Assembly: GCF_020536995.1 (NCBI RefSeq)
Contig: NC_068366.1
Span: 28,622,914 to 28,686,913, forward strand
DNA from: Dreissena polymorpha
Taxonomy: Eukaryota > Mollusca > Bivalvia > Myida > Dreissenidae
Direction of reading: 5' to 3'
DNA: 64,000 nucleotides
The notes below the pieces were generated by a model. The model did no database searches, was not told the origin of the DNA, and saw only the letters and a list, made by a program, of their open reading frames with translations. Shown one piece after another: positions 47,198 through 61,358 of this stretch. A program made the position numbers and the translations under genes. The stretch's first letter is position 1, and each line of letters opens with the position of its first letter.

Positions 47198-50100
47198 GTC
47201 ATCGTCACCATCACCATTATAAACATTATAACCATCATCAAGATTATCGTCATCATATGCCGAATATTCATCATCATCGTCATAATCGTCATCTTATTAT
47301 CAGCAGTAGCATCAGCATCGCAACACAATTTCTTCACCAATCATCAACAATCACAAATCATTATCAATTATCGTCAATCATAATATATCAGTCATCAATC
47401 AAGAATCACTAGTAATTGCCAATTATCATCAACCATCACCAATGTTATGCAATCATCATCAATCACAATACATCAACTTCTAAATCTTACAAAAAGTTCA
47501 TTATTTGATTGTTTGCATTGAAACAAGAGCATATTCGTGTATGTTCATTATACAACATTTAACATATTTAATTTCAAAATGTATTTATACAAAATTGCAA
47601 TCTCTAGAAGAATTTAACTTTTTGCATATATTCATAAGCACGATTACCGAAAAGTTTCATGCAAACGGTAGTAAACCACTGAAGAGTGACACAGTTTAGT
47701 CATTTGTGTGCACACACAAACTAACACAAATTAATTGTATTACCGAATAAGAGCTATATCGCCATAACAGTATCTCTACTGTATATATTGTATATTTTGA
47801 GCTTCTTTACAATCCGAAATAGTTTAGCGTAGGTACTTCCTAACCAAAATACCATTATTTCTACCACAAACGTTATGCGTCTGAAATGTGTTATTTGCAA
47901 TCAACCAATACACATTGATAGGTAGCATGCAGGTCAATTATGGAACCAACACATCACATTTCTTTAAGTTAGTCTAGTTTTGCTCTAAACTCATTTGTTT
48001 CTTAAGCTTGCTCCAACTCGAAAATGATCCTTTTCATAAATGTTGTTTTGACTTTAATCATGTCGGAGAAACTAAAAATAAATTAAAAATGAAATGATCC
48101 CGTTCACACATTATTGACACAGTTCTTTCAATTGTAATGTCAGTACAATGTTTAAAGGGAAAATTATATTATTCAATATAAAACGCCGATGGAAAATAAT
48201 ACAGTTTAATAATGTGTATACATGTACTTAACGCCATAAATAACGAATGTTTGGGGGCAATACTGACTTAAAACGAACAACGTTTTAGACAATAACATTT
48301 TTGTAGTAATATAATAATGTTTGTATAATATAATATATAAGCAAGTTATATATAATCCGATGTTTAGAGACTTAAAATTACACAATCATAATGCATAGAT
48401 TTCATTAATATTATAAATATGTTTCATTTGACATACAATGTCGATCTTTCTTTATTGGTGCCAAATGTGACATTTTACTTGTAAGCGTGCAATCTATATT
48501 GTTGGGGTGGAGACCATTGCGTTCAACTTTCATGCACAATGCCCTCTCTCAACGTTGATCATGTGCTGCATATATTTTTAATGTATAAAGTATAAGAAAA
48601 AACAAACCTTTTATAAGCTGTAAGCGCCACATGTAGATGGCCAGGTCTTTTTATATTTAAATATGTTAAACGATTATTCGCGGCACACCGTTATTATATG
48701 GTTGTATTTTGAAGCATTTTTAAAATTATTATTGAACGATTAAAGTCCAGTCTGGACAAGCTGCTGACGCAAACATAGAAAAATGAAATGCAATTATTCT
48801 CGGTTTAATAAATACGGTATGGCATGATTGTATACATTTTATTTAGAAGAGAGACTATAGTGATGGTTCAGCACGAAAAAATGCACAGGTTTTGTTATTG
48901 AGATTTAGCGCGAAAGCGCACGAGTTTTTCGTTTTGGGGTATATATGATTTGCATATCTATTGAGTCGACATTCGAGGTGTATATTTGACAGACAAAAGT
49001 TATGGAAAAGGAAAACGACAGGGTGAAAACCCGCCCGCTCTTACTGAACATATGTATGTCTAAATAATCGGTTAAATTACTTTAACGTGTGTAAGTGTGC
49101 AATAATAAGTCGATATAAAGTTTATTTTCAGTTCGGTGTTTTAGTCCATGTGAGATGGGATCTAAACACGAACCGATTCCTTTACCGAGAAAGTCGATGG
49201 GTGTATTTTAATTTAAGGCTGAAGCAGCTAAGTTTTCTTGATTATTTTGTGTAATCTTTTACTTAATATTGTGTTTTTAATGTGAATTTTAAGTAATGTG
49301 TATCATATTTGATCATATATAATGATATATTACGTCCTGCATATTTTTTGAAATCTTAGTATGTTTAAATGTCAGTGTTTGTTTTCTTACGTTATGAACG
49401 TTACTCGGAACACTAATGATTTATATACACTCTTTTTAAGTATTATTTTATGAATTTTATGGTTTGAGCGATTTATTTTATGTCTTGTCAATAACCGGGG
49501 TGCGTACGGGATGCATTTGTTGTGTGTTTGTTATGTTAATTTGCGCAATCAGATTGATAATAAGTTATTGGAAGATTGGAGGACAACCGATTGCCGGATA
49601 ACGACTTCCCGGTGAAATCCTGTATGACCAAACAAAAAAACTTGCATGCTTATTTCTAAGCTAAATTTTACTATATTCTATATCCGAATTTCACCAAGCA
49701 GTATCATTGTTCGACATCCAATCGACCTAAAAGCACATAAAACATTATACCATTGCAAACAGATTTATCCACTGAATATTTTACATTTAATTTCGACTAC
49801 ACTGTCTTGTTTTCCGGTTAGGACTTGTGGCTATGGTTCCCGTACTCATCGTGTTGATCAAAACTTCGATTCAACAGACCGTCGAACAAATTGTGTCGTT
49901 GAAGAAAATCTACCAGCAACCAGTTTAAGCCACAGAGGTTATTTTTCAAAGACGGCAACTGAATTTCAGTTAATGCCACAAAGGCTAACTTGAAAATTAT
50001 ATGCCCAACTGAGGCTAACTTCAAATATAAAACTGTAACAACAGGATTAATTCAAATATACGGAAACTGAATTTTAATTCTTCAAATTAGACCAAGATTA

Positions 50101-50400
50101 GCTAGATTGCAGAATGATAGTTTGATCCGTCGCTGACCCTGGGGAGCAGGCATCCATGTTAATTTAAACTATCTGAATACCAACTTAAGTATAAAAAAGT
50201 TATTTTGTAAGGTCGCTGTCCATCAAAGAGCGCAACGAGTTTGCACAGGTATCTGCAAACTCGGTGCGGTCACCGCCAAAATCTTTTGGTTACAGCGAAC
50301 CTAAACTGATACGGTTTGCCTGATGAGTACGGGAATCATTTAACTGTCTAGAGATTTATTCAAAACATTTTGAGGCCCCTTTTTTGAACGCATGCAATGC
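46971..50400. other. Gene-poor stretch with ATC microsatellite
   Basis: Apart from the microsatellite at 47130-47345 nothing is recognised. The 3' end of DIRS copy B may reach into the last few hundred bases. Confidence 0.45.
47130..47345. repeat. ATC/AGC microsatellite
   Basis: Runs of ATC (ATCATCATCATC) interrupted by an AGCAGCAGCAGCAGC block and then CATCGTCATCGTCACC variants. The Ile-rich and Met-rich frames on the two strands come from the repeat and are not genes. Confidence 0.9.
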
Positions 50401-53400
50401 ACCCGCTATATGCTCAATAACAACATAATTCCCAAGGGAGGATATGTGTACTCCGTCTGAAGCGAATAATGCTGAAGTTTATTTTCTTAATTGATCATAC
50501 TTTTTATAGAAACCATCATTCATGTGCATAATTTTATTCGCTACGTAACTGTTTATTCCTCTCCTACCTGAGTTCATAGCGACAAGATCATCTGAATAAC
50601 GCCACGAACTGCCTGGCGAAATTTGGGACCACACAATTTTACATTCGAAACTGAAAGCATCATTTATGAAGTTAATAATGACATCTTTAAGCGAACGAAG
50701 GATTTTTAAATCCAGACGATCCAAATCATTACAACCGCAGTGTAATATGATCAAATCTGGTGTCTCTGCAACTTTCTTCAATGTCTTTAATTTGCTGACA
50801 ACGTCCAACAGTGACAAACCATCATTTCCCTGCCACATCATGTCTGTGTCTGTTAAACCCATATTTACACCTTCCGGCCTCTGTCTACCCGCTTCAAAAA
50901 CTTGTTTGATTATGTATGAACCAGTGATCCACACTTTGATTGGAACTAGAAATACTTTGTTCTAGTTACAACAATGCCCTTACTATAACAAAACAGGTAA
51001 CGACAAGCTGCAGCTTGAGACAAATTTTTATGACAAAATCGGTAATGTATAAACGGATTCAGGCTTAAGATAAACTCGATACGCCTCTGAACGCCATCTA
51101 CCAGCTTTCTTATAGTTTCGACATCACAACCTGACACTTCCGCAGAAGTTGCTGCCCCTATTCTAAAGTAATGGGATGTAAACTTGCCATAATCCAGATG
51201 CAAGCAGCCCAAAGCATTTTTAAGAATGGCTGTAAATTGGTATGTCGTTAAGGGATTTCCATCTAAATGACAGAAGAATGGCCCAACAAAAGGCGGGCGT
51301 ATTTTCAGGAACCCCGAAATGTTGTTTACCGCATAAATTTTTGTTGAGGTGGATTTGTTTAAAATTGTCCGTGAACCATATTGATCTGTTTTAGAAAATC
51401 TTATAGCAAGTTGGTTTATGCAATCTTTCTCATGACCAAATCATCTGACTGTGAAATAACACTTTAAGGAGAATTTTTTGATGTAACGGCAATTTCGCAC
51501 ACCCTTTAGAAAGCCCCAAAAGCAAGGCTATATGCCGCAGCGAACAAGTGACTCTCTTACATATAATCACATACTATAGGCAAAACTGACACCATCTGTT
51601 TCAATATATGCTTTGTTATTGGGAATCTAGACCCCCTCTCTACCGAAGATCTCTTTAAACCTTCCAAAGCCTTCTCAATGACGTAATGCCTAGAACCATC
51701 TGAAACGCCCCTTATTTTACATTGAAAACTGACCACTTTCACGTACAAACAAGCTGTAGAGTGGGACAAAGCCCTCAATGGTAAGCAAGAAATAAACATG
51801 ACAATATGCTCTAAAGTTGGGGGCCAAATTAATTGTAAATTATATTTCTTTTCTTAAGTTTTCAAATGGTTGAAAACCATTGTTGTACGCATCCGTTGTA
51901 TTATCTGCAAATGCCGCATTTAACAATCACTCAGACTCAGACTGGATATCAGAGATTGAAAACGTGCTAGTATCTGGCATGGATCCAGGTGTGCATCTGG
52001 ACATAACTTCCGGAACCTGTCCAATTGCTTGCGAGAAATAGAATCGGCTATAGAATTAACATGAGTAGAAATATGCAAAGACTAAACTACGATACCATAT
52101 TCCATAACTAATATAACAAATGTCCTCACTAGCTGCATAAGCCTTGTTGACTTTGATGCTTGCTTATTGAAAATCATAACCAACGTTTCATTATCTATGC
52201 GGAGTAAAACTTTCCTATGCTGCAACTTTCCAGCCCATACGCACAGGCTAAGAATCACAGGGACCATTTCTAAAAATGTAATATATTTCATTACCGAACC
52301 CCATTGTTTAAGCCAGGGAAAGAATGACCATTCTCCAATGAAAAATCAGCCCCATCCAAGATCAAGGGAACCTGCACTGTCTGAGAATAATTGTATAACG
52401 CTGCTGTCTAACCATGAGTCCGGAGGGATATGCGTTACGCTATTAAATTTTTCTAAAATAATTAACCACATATCTAAATCGAGCTTAATTGCCTCTGTCA
52501 TAGGTTATCTATGATGTGGATGTTTTGCACTGACCATCGCATCATAGCACCTACGCAGGAAAGTCCTCCCTGACCTTATAGCCTGACAGAAAAATGACAA
52601 TTCTCCAACCAACGACTGAACTTCCTGTAATGTAATCTTCCTTTTCTGAAGTACCTGCATTATAGCTACCCGCAACTCCTCGATCTTAAGCAACGGGATC
52701 CGAATGATCATCTAAACTAAAACCAGCTATAATCCTAAAAATATTAACCTCTTACAAGGACCAACTGATTTCTCCTCAGCATAAGGAATCCCCAGCAAGC
52801 TACACACATGTGCGTATGTACCAACCAGATCATTACAATGCCCCGTATTGTCAGCCCCCGCAAAAATAAAGTCATCTAAATAATGATCCAAGAAATCCCT
52901 TTTTGCAACATAAGTAACGTACAACTGCAAGAATGTAGCAAACTTCTCAAACAGTGCACAAGATACTCTGCAACCCATATGCAAAAATGTATCTATGTAA
53001 ATGTTACCATCATTATCCTTTAAGCCTAACAAACAGAAGTCGTCTGGACAAATAGGTAACAGCCGAAATGCTGATTTTATGCCACGTTTGGCCATTTCGG
53101 TGTAAAAACCAAGCTTAAAAATATCTACTACTTATAAAATGAGGTGTAATTCACACTACTAAGATCATTACTTATGCCATCATTAACACTTCCTCCGTTT
53201 GGACAAGACAAATGTGTAATAAGCAGTCATGATCAATCCGATTTTGGTACGATGCCAACAAGCGAATTTTTTTAATTTTCTATTGGAGAATACTTAAACG
53301 GACCGCAAATCTTCCAGCCACCACCTCGCTGTTTATTTTTTGCTTTAAAATATTTGAACGTAAACGTGCTGACTTCAAATTACATGCATCTGTTTAAACT

Positions 53401-54954
53401 CTTTGCCCGTTAAACCCAAGACGAAAGCCTTTCAAAAATCCCTCTTTAAGGATTTCAGCATCTTGTATATTTGAATAAATGTTCAAATATGAAATAAGCA
53501 CATAAATATTTATCGGTGACTTTTTCAGACTTAAATAAATATTTTCGCATGTTGGCGTAAGGAAGTCTTGGTCTGAAGTCCGGTCTAAACCCAGCCAAAC
53601 GCGGGCCCCTAGGAGCTGGGGTCCTGCCTGGCAAGAATCATTTATTTCTCTGAAATTGCACTCCTCTGAAAGCAGACCTACACATATTAGAAGAATGATT
53701 ACCACTACAACTTAGACAACTATGCCTATACGGACAAGGATCCCTGGCACACCTGCTGTCATTAAAGTTATAACATGTTCATATAATGACTCTTTCTGCA
53801 CCTGCCAACTGCATAGAAGATCCCACATATAGCAACCATAGCTCATAATCAATTTTATCAAAGCGGGTACCAGTAGGATCAACCGCAAGGCGCAAACAAA
53901 AATGCTGGTCATAGGCTTTCAAACCCAGTCCTACATGCCTCTTTGCCGCAGTCCTATTTGTACTCATGAACTTGAGTAACTACTGCGTCCTGTGATGATG
54001 TGCTGTTAAGAAGATACTAGCATATACTAGAAATGCGTCTGACCACGCTTAAATTGTATTTATTGATTTTGAAGGCTCAAGTGGTTTAATAACCAACTGC
54101 CCAGATTGACTGAGGTTCGAACCATGCACCTGTTCCCCTGGTTGAGACTCTAACCGTGAAGCCATATATATGTACATTCCTGAAATAATCTTATGTTTAA
54201 TGGCAGGTGATACATGCAAACCCAACTGGTTGTGCACACTTGCAATTTGGGTTAGTGTCAAAATCAAAAGACAAAACCTGTTCATTACCTGGGTAAGCCT
54301 CCACGCCAACTGGCACCCTTGGAGCTGTTACATCGGGGATCAACTCAATACATGACCCAGGGGTGACTCTATAGCATGCGTACTCGTACCAGGGACTGCC
54401 TCTGCGCTTGATGGCCCAGGGTGTGGAGCCGCACCAGATGACCCACTGTCAGTGACCGATTTCCCCTGTCGCCTACGCGTTTATAAACATTAAAAATAGA
54501 ATAAATAAATAAATGAAAATTCTATTTAACACTGCAACTTGTTGGTGCATAATCATTTTTTCCTATAACACTGCTCATACAAATAACATAATACGAGATG
54601 TTGACGATGACAACCACAATAACAACCTTTTTAATCGATACAATCGAGCTAAAAAAAATCATCAAATGTAATACATCACCTACAGCACTCCTTAAGTCAT
54701 TATGCTTAAACTCTGAACTTATGAAACAATGATGTTGTACTAATTAAAGTATTTTTGCCAATATTTTTACGAACCTTTCAATTTTTGCCTGATCCGAAAA
54801 GAGGAAGTGGCAAGGCGGTGTAAAGCCCACATCGTCCTGATTAAATTATCCCTACTATTTTGCATAAGGCGGTGTTAAACTAACTCCGATCAAAATATCC
54901 CTTATTTTTACAGAGCAAAACAGAACCGGACAGACCGCACTCCAATAACGATCG
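50400..54954 (-). mobile_element. Fossil DIRS/Ngaro-like retroelement, copy B, with hydrolase part
   Basis: Same parts as copy A plus the 3' portion. Order on the minus strand: Gag-like (about 54.5-53.6 kb), reverse transcriptase (about 53.2-52.5 kb), RNase H (about 52.3-51.9 kb), tyrosine recombinase (about 51.8-50.95 kb; the HxxR box is visible in TSHYFRIGAATSAEVSG) and an SGNH/GDSL-type hydrolase (50479-50934; GCND block in LIILHCGCNDLDRL). A hydrolase part is known in some Ngaro elements. The element is broken, with roughly half a dozen or more breaks. Its 5' end is at 54954. The exact 3' end and the split direct repeats expected of Ngaro were not found by eye. Confidence 0.82.
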
Positions 54955-56183
54955 CATGTTTGCTAAAGAATATTTACTTTTTACTATATAATCAAAGCTG
55001 CTTATTTGTAGATTTCTCTAAAATTAGAAGTTTCGGGAGGTGATGAAGGCGCCTAGACACCGGTCTTGAGCCATGGGTCCTCGTACGTCCCCCTGTCGTT
55101 AAAAAAGAAATAAAAATGAGCAGTTAGGGTTGTATATCCCGCTCGCCGTTTTACCTGAATCGTTCGTTACTACCGATTATTGTATGGGGTGTACGTGAAG
55201 TCATGGTGGATAAATCTTGCAAATAAAAGCAGCTTCTTAAAACAAATGAATGGTTCACATTTGGACATTTATACTATTTAAAGCAACTTAACGTGATTGA
55301 TGGGCTTTGGAGCGTCCTCTGTGCGCTTTTGGCATCGGCGGGGCTCAGTTTTATTCATACCTTAACTCTTGATTTTCGGTTTAGACTAACCGTCTGATTG
55401 TATGAATAAATTTGCACTATTCACATGCCACACCTCCGCATGTTAAGTATACATAATGACTTGTCCTACATCAGTAAATTAGTATCGTTTCATTTCTTTA
55501 TACATCTTAACAAGGATATTACACCATTTACAGACGTCTCGAGACTCATTAACTGCACATGGAACACAAACGGGCGTCAGACGAATTGTTTTTTGCATTT
55601 ATGTGTCAAAAGTTCTGTCAAATACAAACACCCACTCCTATTTTGTCATTCTGTTATTATTTGTATGATAATGATACTGATGTTGATAGGATTATGATGA
55701 TATGAGATGATAATGATGATGAGAATATAATAGTATTTTGAGGATAGAGAATAATAAATTTACCCATAACTATGAGTAATGCTACTCTTTACTTAATCTA
55801 ATTGATAAAACGTATTGTTCCGTGTGCGATTTAGCCACTATGTACATTTTATTTCACATGGCAGTCAAATGAACACGCAACAACAAACAAAAATAAAAGG
55901 ATTCCTGAGGCGTAGTAGCTTCTTCAAAATATTTTTTTTATGAATATAGTGATCTTGGTACACTCAGATGTGCTTATTATCGTGTTTTGTTTTAAGTTAT
56001 AGTCAAATATGCGTTTTGATCATGTGTAATTATGAAATGAATGGCGATTATAGAAGAAATACAAAATCCCAAAAGTTAGATGCGTATGAGTTTTTCGTTC
56101 CAAAAACATGTCAAAACAAATACAAAGGCAGCGATTGAGTGTTTTAACGTCTAAGAACTGTTTGTTTCAGTGCATGTCGCTCA
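54955..56183. other. Spacer downstream of the lectin gene
   Basis: AT-rich, with a short GATGAT-type simple stretch near 55680-55720. A minus-strand AATAAA at 55848-55853 could end the lectin mRNA, giving a 3' UTR of about 330 bases. No gene is recognised. Confidence 0.45.
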
Positions 56184-59100
56184 TCATCCGATAACTGATG
56201 ACTCTTCGTGTCCTCTACGATAAAATAGAAAATAAAAGTAGAAAGTAGAAAGTATAGGTGATATGCAATAATTATTAATGTGTATTTACCGTATATATTT
56301 GTAAAGCAATGTTCGACGCACGGATTAGTTGAACCCAATGAACGGTTGTTGGTACCTTTAAGGTATTAAATTTATACATGCAAAGAAACCTATCAAATCT
56401 GTAAACAAAACCCACAGCTTCATATAGCTTAATAATAATACAAACATACTGGGTTTAATGGAGTCTAGTACCTGGTTTCACACAGCACATGTAAGGTGGC
56501 AGAGCATTCGATATCGACCCAACGATAATCAGATATCTCAGCCGCTGCACAGTCTTCTGTGCTGTGAGGTCCTCCATCGCCCGGTTTGAAGTCTGTTAGG
56601 AGCAAACGGATAAATAAAAAATTACATACGAATTCCGCTTCCTTATTTCGCGAAAATCGAGTGAGGAAAAACAAACTAACATGGCTTTAGTGTGCCTGTT
56701 TAGATAATTATAATTGGTATTCAATATTTGGCGGTTGCACAAAGTCATATTTGTGAGCATTTTTACGAACTAAACGTTGCAGAAATGTGCCTCTAAATAA
56801 CAATGCTGAGCTAGCTGGATATAGTATAGTTTGCTAAGAAGTTCATATTAAGTGTCAGTTCAAATATTTGTTTGTGTTTAATTTTACCTGTTTGTGTTTA
56901 AAGATAGCTGAAGTACTTGTGAGTGTGCTTGCTTGTTTGTTTTTATATTTAAATTGTTCTCAAATAAAACCAACAAGTGTTAAGAATGGAGCACAATGTC
57001 TTCTACCTAAACTTACCTATAAACGAGGTTAGTATTATGTTGTGTTTCTTGAAAAAATATTTACACGAATGTCGTAAATTAAATTTACAATACAAATAGC
57101 ATAACACAATATTTTAACGACTATTAAGGTATATACATATTATTCAATGTGATTTAGTTTCATAATTTTTTAATCAATATTTTAAATAATGCATTTCATT
57201 TATGATTGTTATGCTTTATATGGTATATTGCATAATGCTACCAACGTAAGCAAACTATTGTTTAAGTCTAGTAATGTGTATGGCATTAGTATATCTTAAC
57301 CATTCATAAACATTACATGCACATCATAGGAGAAGCGCAAAAAGTGTGAATACTAACGTGTATAACAAATACAAATGCTTCTTGAAAATAAAAGTAACTT
57401 TAGCTTGACAATATTGACTGTAGCATGTTTAAACAACTGTTGCGAACATTGAATGCGGAATTAAGGAACAGTTGTGCATAGAAGCTGTATGCGTAATTTC
57501 AAAAGATGAAAATAACTATTTAAGCAATGACCCAATTGCGAAACTGTTCTCTAAATCGCAAGCGCAATCTAAAGGAGTAGCGCACAGAAGCCTTAATTCG
57601 TAATTTAAAACAAAATGGCTATAACTACTTTAAAGTTACGCATTTGCAAACGTTTATCGAAATTCGCACGCAAAATCTAAGAGTTCTGCACATGCACTTC
57701 TGTATTCCAATTTAGAAACAAAACGCACTCATTCTCACAAAATAAATTAAAGAGAGGCATCGGTTAAAAACGCAATAGCATGTTTAGATACGATATAATT
57801 GTATCACAATCTGCCTTATCTACTCATAAAAACTCGTAACATATTTCATCTTGATGTACGGTCATTTTGTATACTAAGCTTATTTGTGCTTGTATTCGTT
57901 ATATAAAAAATAATATGTAAATTAAGTTGACTTGACTTCAGTTGACTTGACTTGAATAGTCCCTTTTGATATATTAGAATAAATGTGTTCTCTTGGGCGT
58001 AATGTATAAGCGTTTACATTTCAACAATAATACCGATATTCTCAATATCCAATTCAATATAATTATGTATAAATTCACCGACAGGATTCGAAATGTATAC
58101 CTGTAAATGTTGCAATCTCATCGTCGTCGAGCCATTTCCAGACTCCTTCAATATCTTCATCTCTTAGTCCGATCCACCAATAGCGATCTACAAGTGAAAA
58201 TTAGTGAATTGTGTTTGATCTTCTCAAACATGAAGCTCGCTTATTTTCATTTTACAAAGAACGATATAATCGTTGTCAAACTTCATTAAAAAGGAAAATA
58301 AAGTCCTAGAGCAAATATGTAGTTTATATATTATACACAGTATGTAACATTTCAGATTAAAAATATCACAGATTATGTTAGAATCTCAATATTATTTGCT
58401 TAATCGATGTGTATATGTGGATAAGTTAATACTTATCTGATTTTAATATCGATGATAATTGCCCAATAACGAATGCAAAAAATGTCATTTATTGTATGAT
58501 ATGTGAATGAATATTTATTGTTCATTTTTAGAACAATGTAATTATCGAATGCATCACTTTCTGAAGCTCCGACAAAAAGAGAAAACAATTAACACTTTAT
58601 ATCTGTTCATGTTCTTTCACTGTGTACATAGTTGATACAATCAATTGTAATAAGTTCTTGTAAACATTTGATTTGTAATTCGACGTGTAAAACGCGGAAT
58701 TCGTTTAAATGCATGCAATGTGTTCATTTTGATCAAACGAAGTCAAATTAAAATATTAACATTAATTAACACAATCTTTGTCTTGTTAATGCCATGCAAA
58801 GCAATATTGTTATTCAAAAATATTAAGAGACGTTATTGGATGACTATGATATAAGCAGTTTAAATATGTATCGATCGACAAGTTACTTATTAACGTCAAA
58901 ATAACATGATAATATAGCATAACTCATAATGCGCACGGTACAAATATACATACTAAATTATCAAATAAGTGATCCGCAGCAATCAGTATAGTTCGTGTAA
59001 CACTGTTGAAACATATTTTGCCGTAATATAATTTAGCAAAAATACTTGTATGATATAATCTTTATATTTTGTACATATAGTCTGACAAGTACTTACATTC

Positions 59101-60145
59101 CTGTGATTATTTGAAATGATACATGTATCATGTGTTTGTAAACGAGACTTTATTAACTGGTTCACTCAGCTTCAATATAAATGATCATGTTGTTTACTTA
59201 AAGACAGGGACAGTATATTTCAATTGTAGTATTCACACAATGAAATGAGCATCAACGTTGCTGTGTACGTTCGTCGTGTGTACCAGTTTCCTTGTCATAT
59301 AACTGTATACCTTTTAAATAAAATACGAACGACACCAAACTCTGAATATTATTTGAAATGTTAGTAATATATCAGTCATGGCGAAATGCTAGCTGCAATG
59401 ATACTACAATTAAATAATTTGGCATACACTTAGGGAAATGGTTAACCATTATGATTAACTATTTTAGATGTTTCTTATCTCAATACCCAATACATATGCA
59501 ACTCATCAGTACATTTTATGTCTTGCTTTCTACTACATCATCAATAAACAATAGCATATGCATGCGTTTGCTACACTGTTACCTTTAAACAGGCCCATTC
59601 GGTCTTTCAAAAAACTATTCTCTATGGCATCGTCTATGTGGACAAGATGACTGTTTTCGTGTTGTCGACAGTATTGCTGTAAATGATATAATATAAATTA
59701 GATGATACTTTAATAAAACAATTTGATTTCCAGGCGGTTATTATTGTTTTTTCTAAAAGTACTAAACATATATTTTGAGAGAGCTTTTTTGCTTTATAGT
59801 CATTTATTGTAAATACTGACTTAAAATAGAGAGTGTAAATTGTTGATATTGAATACGAATAAGATATTTACCTCAGCTGATGTAAACGTCATTGCTTCGA
59901 CATGGAATAGGTAGCAGGAGCCCCTAAACGGAAGCCATCCATCTTTGCAGGTCGTATAAAACGAAGCACAACCTATTCGAATGAGTTTTATAAATAAAGT
60001 TATTTGCGAATGGTTAACATGTACTATGGTTCAAATTGTTTTAAAAAATGAATAGTTAAGTTGGTCACAATACAATTAAATCTAAACAAAATGAATTACC
60101 GGACAAGCAGACAAACACAGCAATAAACACACGATTGTTCCACAT
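56184..60145 (-). CDS. Secreted single-domain C-type lectin, six exons
   Basis: Exons (minus strand): 60100-60145, 59872-59972, 59583-59676, 58101-58187, 56472-56592, 56184-56214. They sum to 480 bases, in frame, giving 159 residues and a TGA stop. Residues 1-15 plus the next few form a signal peptide (MWNNRVFIAVFVCLSG), and no membrane helix follows. The CTLD shows TTCKDGW and GSCYLFH (N-terminal hairpin cysteines), QYCRQHENSHLVHI, the fold hallmark WWIGLRD (84-90), EDC (124), IEC (139) and VLCE (147). The usual carbohydrate triplet EPN or QPD is PGDGG here, and the WND motif reads WVD (134-136), so classical calcium-dependent mannose or galactose binding is doubtful. It is probably extracellular recognition; the ligand is unknown. 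A truncated copy lies at 46314-46970. Confidence 0.88.
57455..57745. repeat. Degenerate tandem repeat, ~107-bp unit, in lectin intron 4
   Basis: Three diverged units start near 57455, 57562 and 57669. Each begins GC(G/A).AAT(C/T)(T/A)A, continues with a GTGCATAGAAGC / GCGCACAGAAGCC / CTGCACATGCACTTC block and then (T/C)AATTT. Divergence between units is high, so the array is old. Confidence 0.6.
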
Positions 60146-61358
60146 TTTGGTTGTGTCTCGTTAATGGTTTGAACCACTTTGGCGATAACGAGGTGGTCAT
60201 TTCGTTCATATTGTTGCAATTAAGTAATGTTTTCAATAACCGTTCATTATTTGATAACACGGTGAAAAAAAGGTGTGCTTAAGATAAGTATTAGTTACTT
60301 TTCGCGTGAATGTATATCCTAAAGATACAACACGCCACAAATGGTGTGTATGCAGGGCATCGCTCGTGGTGTCGATCACATTACAGCATCTTAACATCCA
60401 ATGATTCCAATTATGTTATGTTTTAGTATACTGCATGCCGATTGGCCCAATTCAGTCCAGATAGGATTATTACAGCTCGACCGCAATAGCAAAATCCGCG
60501 TCAATGGAATTAATGTTTTCCTAAACGAAACATAGTAAGTTCAATAGGTAAGATGTTATGCATGTATATGTGATGTAAACAGTGTTTGAGTTCGTTTATA
60601 TACATCCACACGATTACTTACATCAACTTATATTGTGGTATCAGAGCATATACATCTAATAATGAAGATAAATAAGAATGTTGAATTCCATCTTCGTCTC
60701 CACACGGAAAGAATGTTAACATATACACCTTAATTATCTTAATACAAGTCAACAATTAGATAAATTTAAATCATGTGCACGAATGATGTTGAGTTACCAG
60801 GCTATCTATTTTAAGAGACGTGCGGCTTTTTGAAGGTCAGTTAGAAGTAAATTCTTATGTTTCGCATTACGTTGTCATTTTATTTAATATCTTTATTATC
60901 GCTTAAATACCTAATTTGTTTTGATTTTAGATATGTTGTTCGTTTCGAAAAGAATACAAATCTTCGTCCGGTTCTGTTATGGCTTTAGTATCATTCTTTC
61001 ATAAGATTAAGTTATAATATTGGAGTGGAGTGTAACCGGCACAAGCCAAGGCTGCGTACATTTTGCGATCCGTAAACATCGAATATTTAAAGGCTTAAAA
61101 GCTAGAATTTTAAACATAAATACACGATTTTAAACTAAATTATCTTAAGTTTTGTAACGATACGTAATTGTGTAATTAAAGTAGATCCAAGTGTGGAAAA
61201 TTGGTTTGAATACTAAAATGAAAACATCACGGTAAAGTACAACTTAAAATGTCAACAAAGATGGCGGCCCGCTATTAGTATTTCTTTGGGAACGCGACAT
61301 TGCTTTGCGATCGCATGCCATGAAAGGCAGAATTGTTGAGACATGAGGAGCTATACTA
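60146..61358. other. Spacer upstream of the lectin gene
   Basis: It must contain the lectin promoter, but no clear TATA box is visible close to the ATG at 60145. No other feature is recognised. Confidence 0.4.

Noticed and set aside
47071-47383. Ile-rich (plus) and Met-rich (minus) open frames
   Set aside because: Products of the ATC microsatellite.
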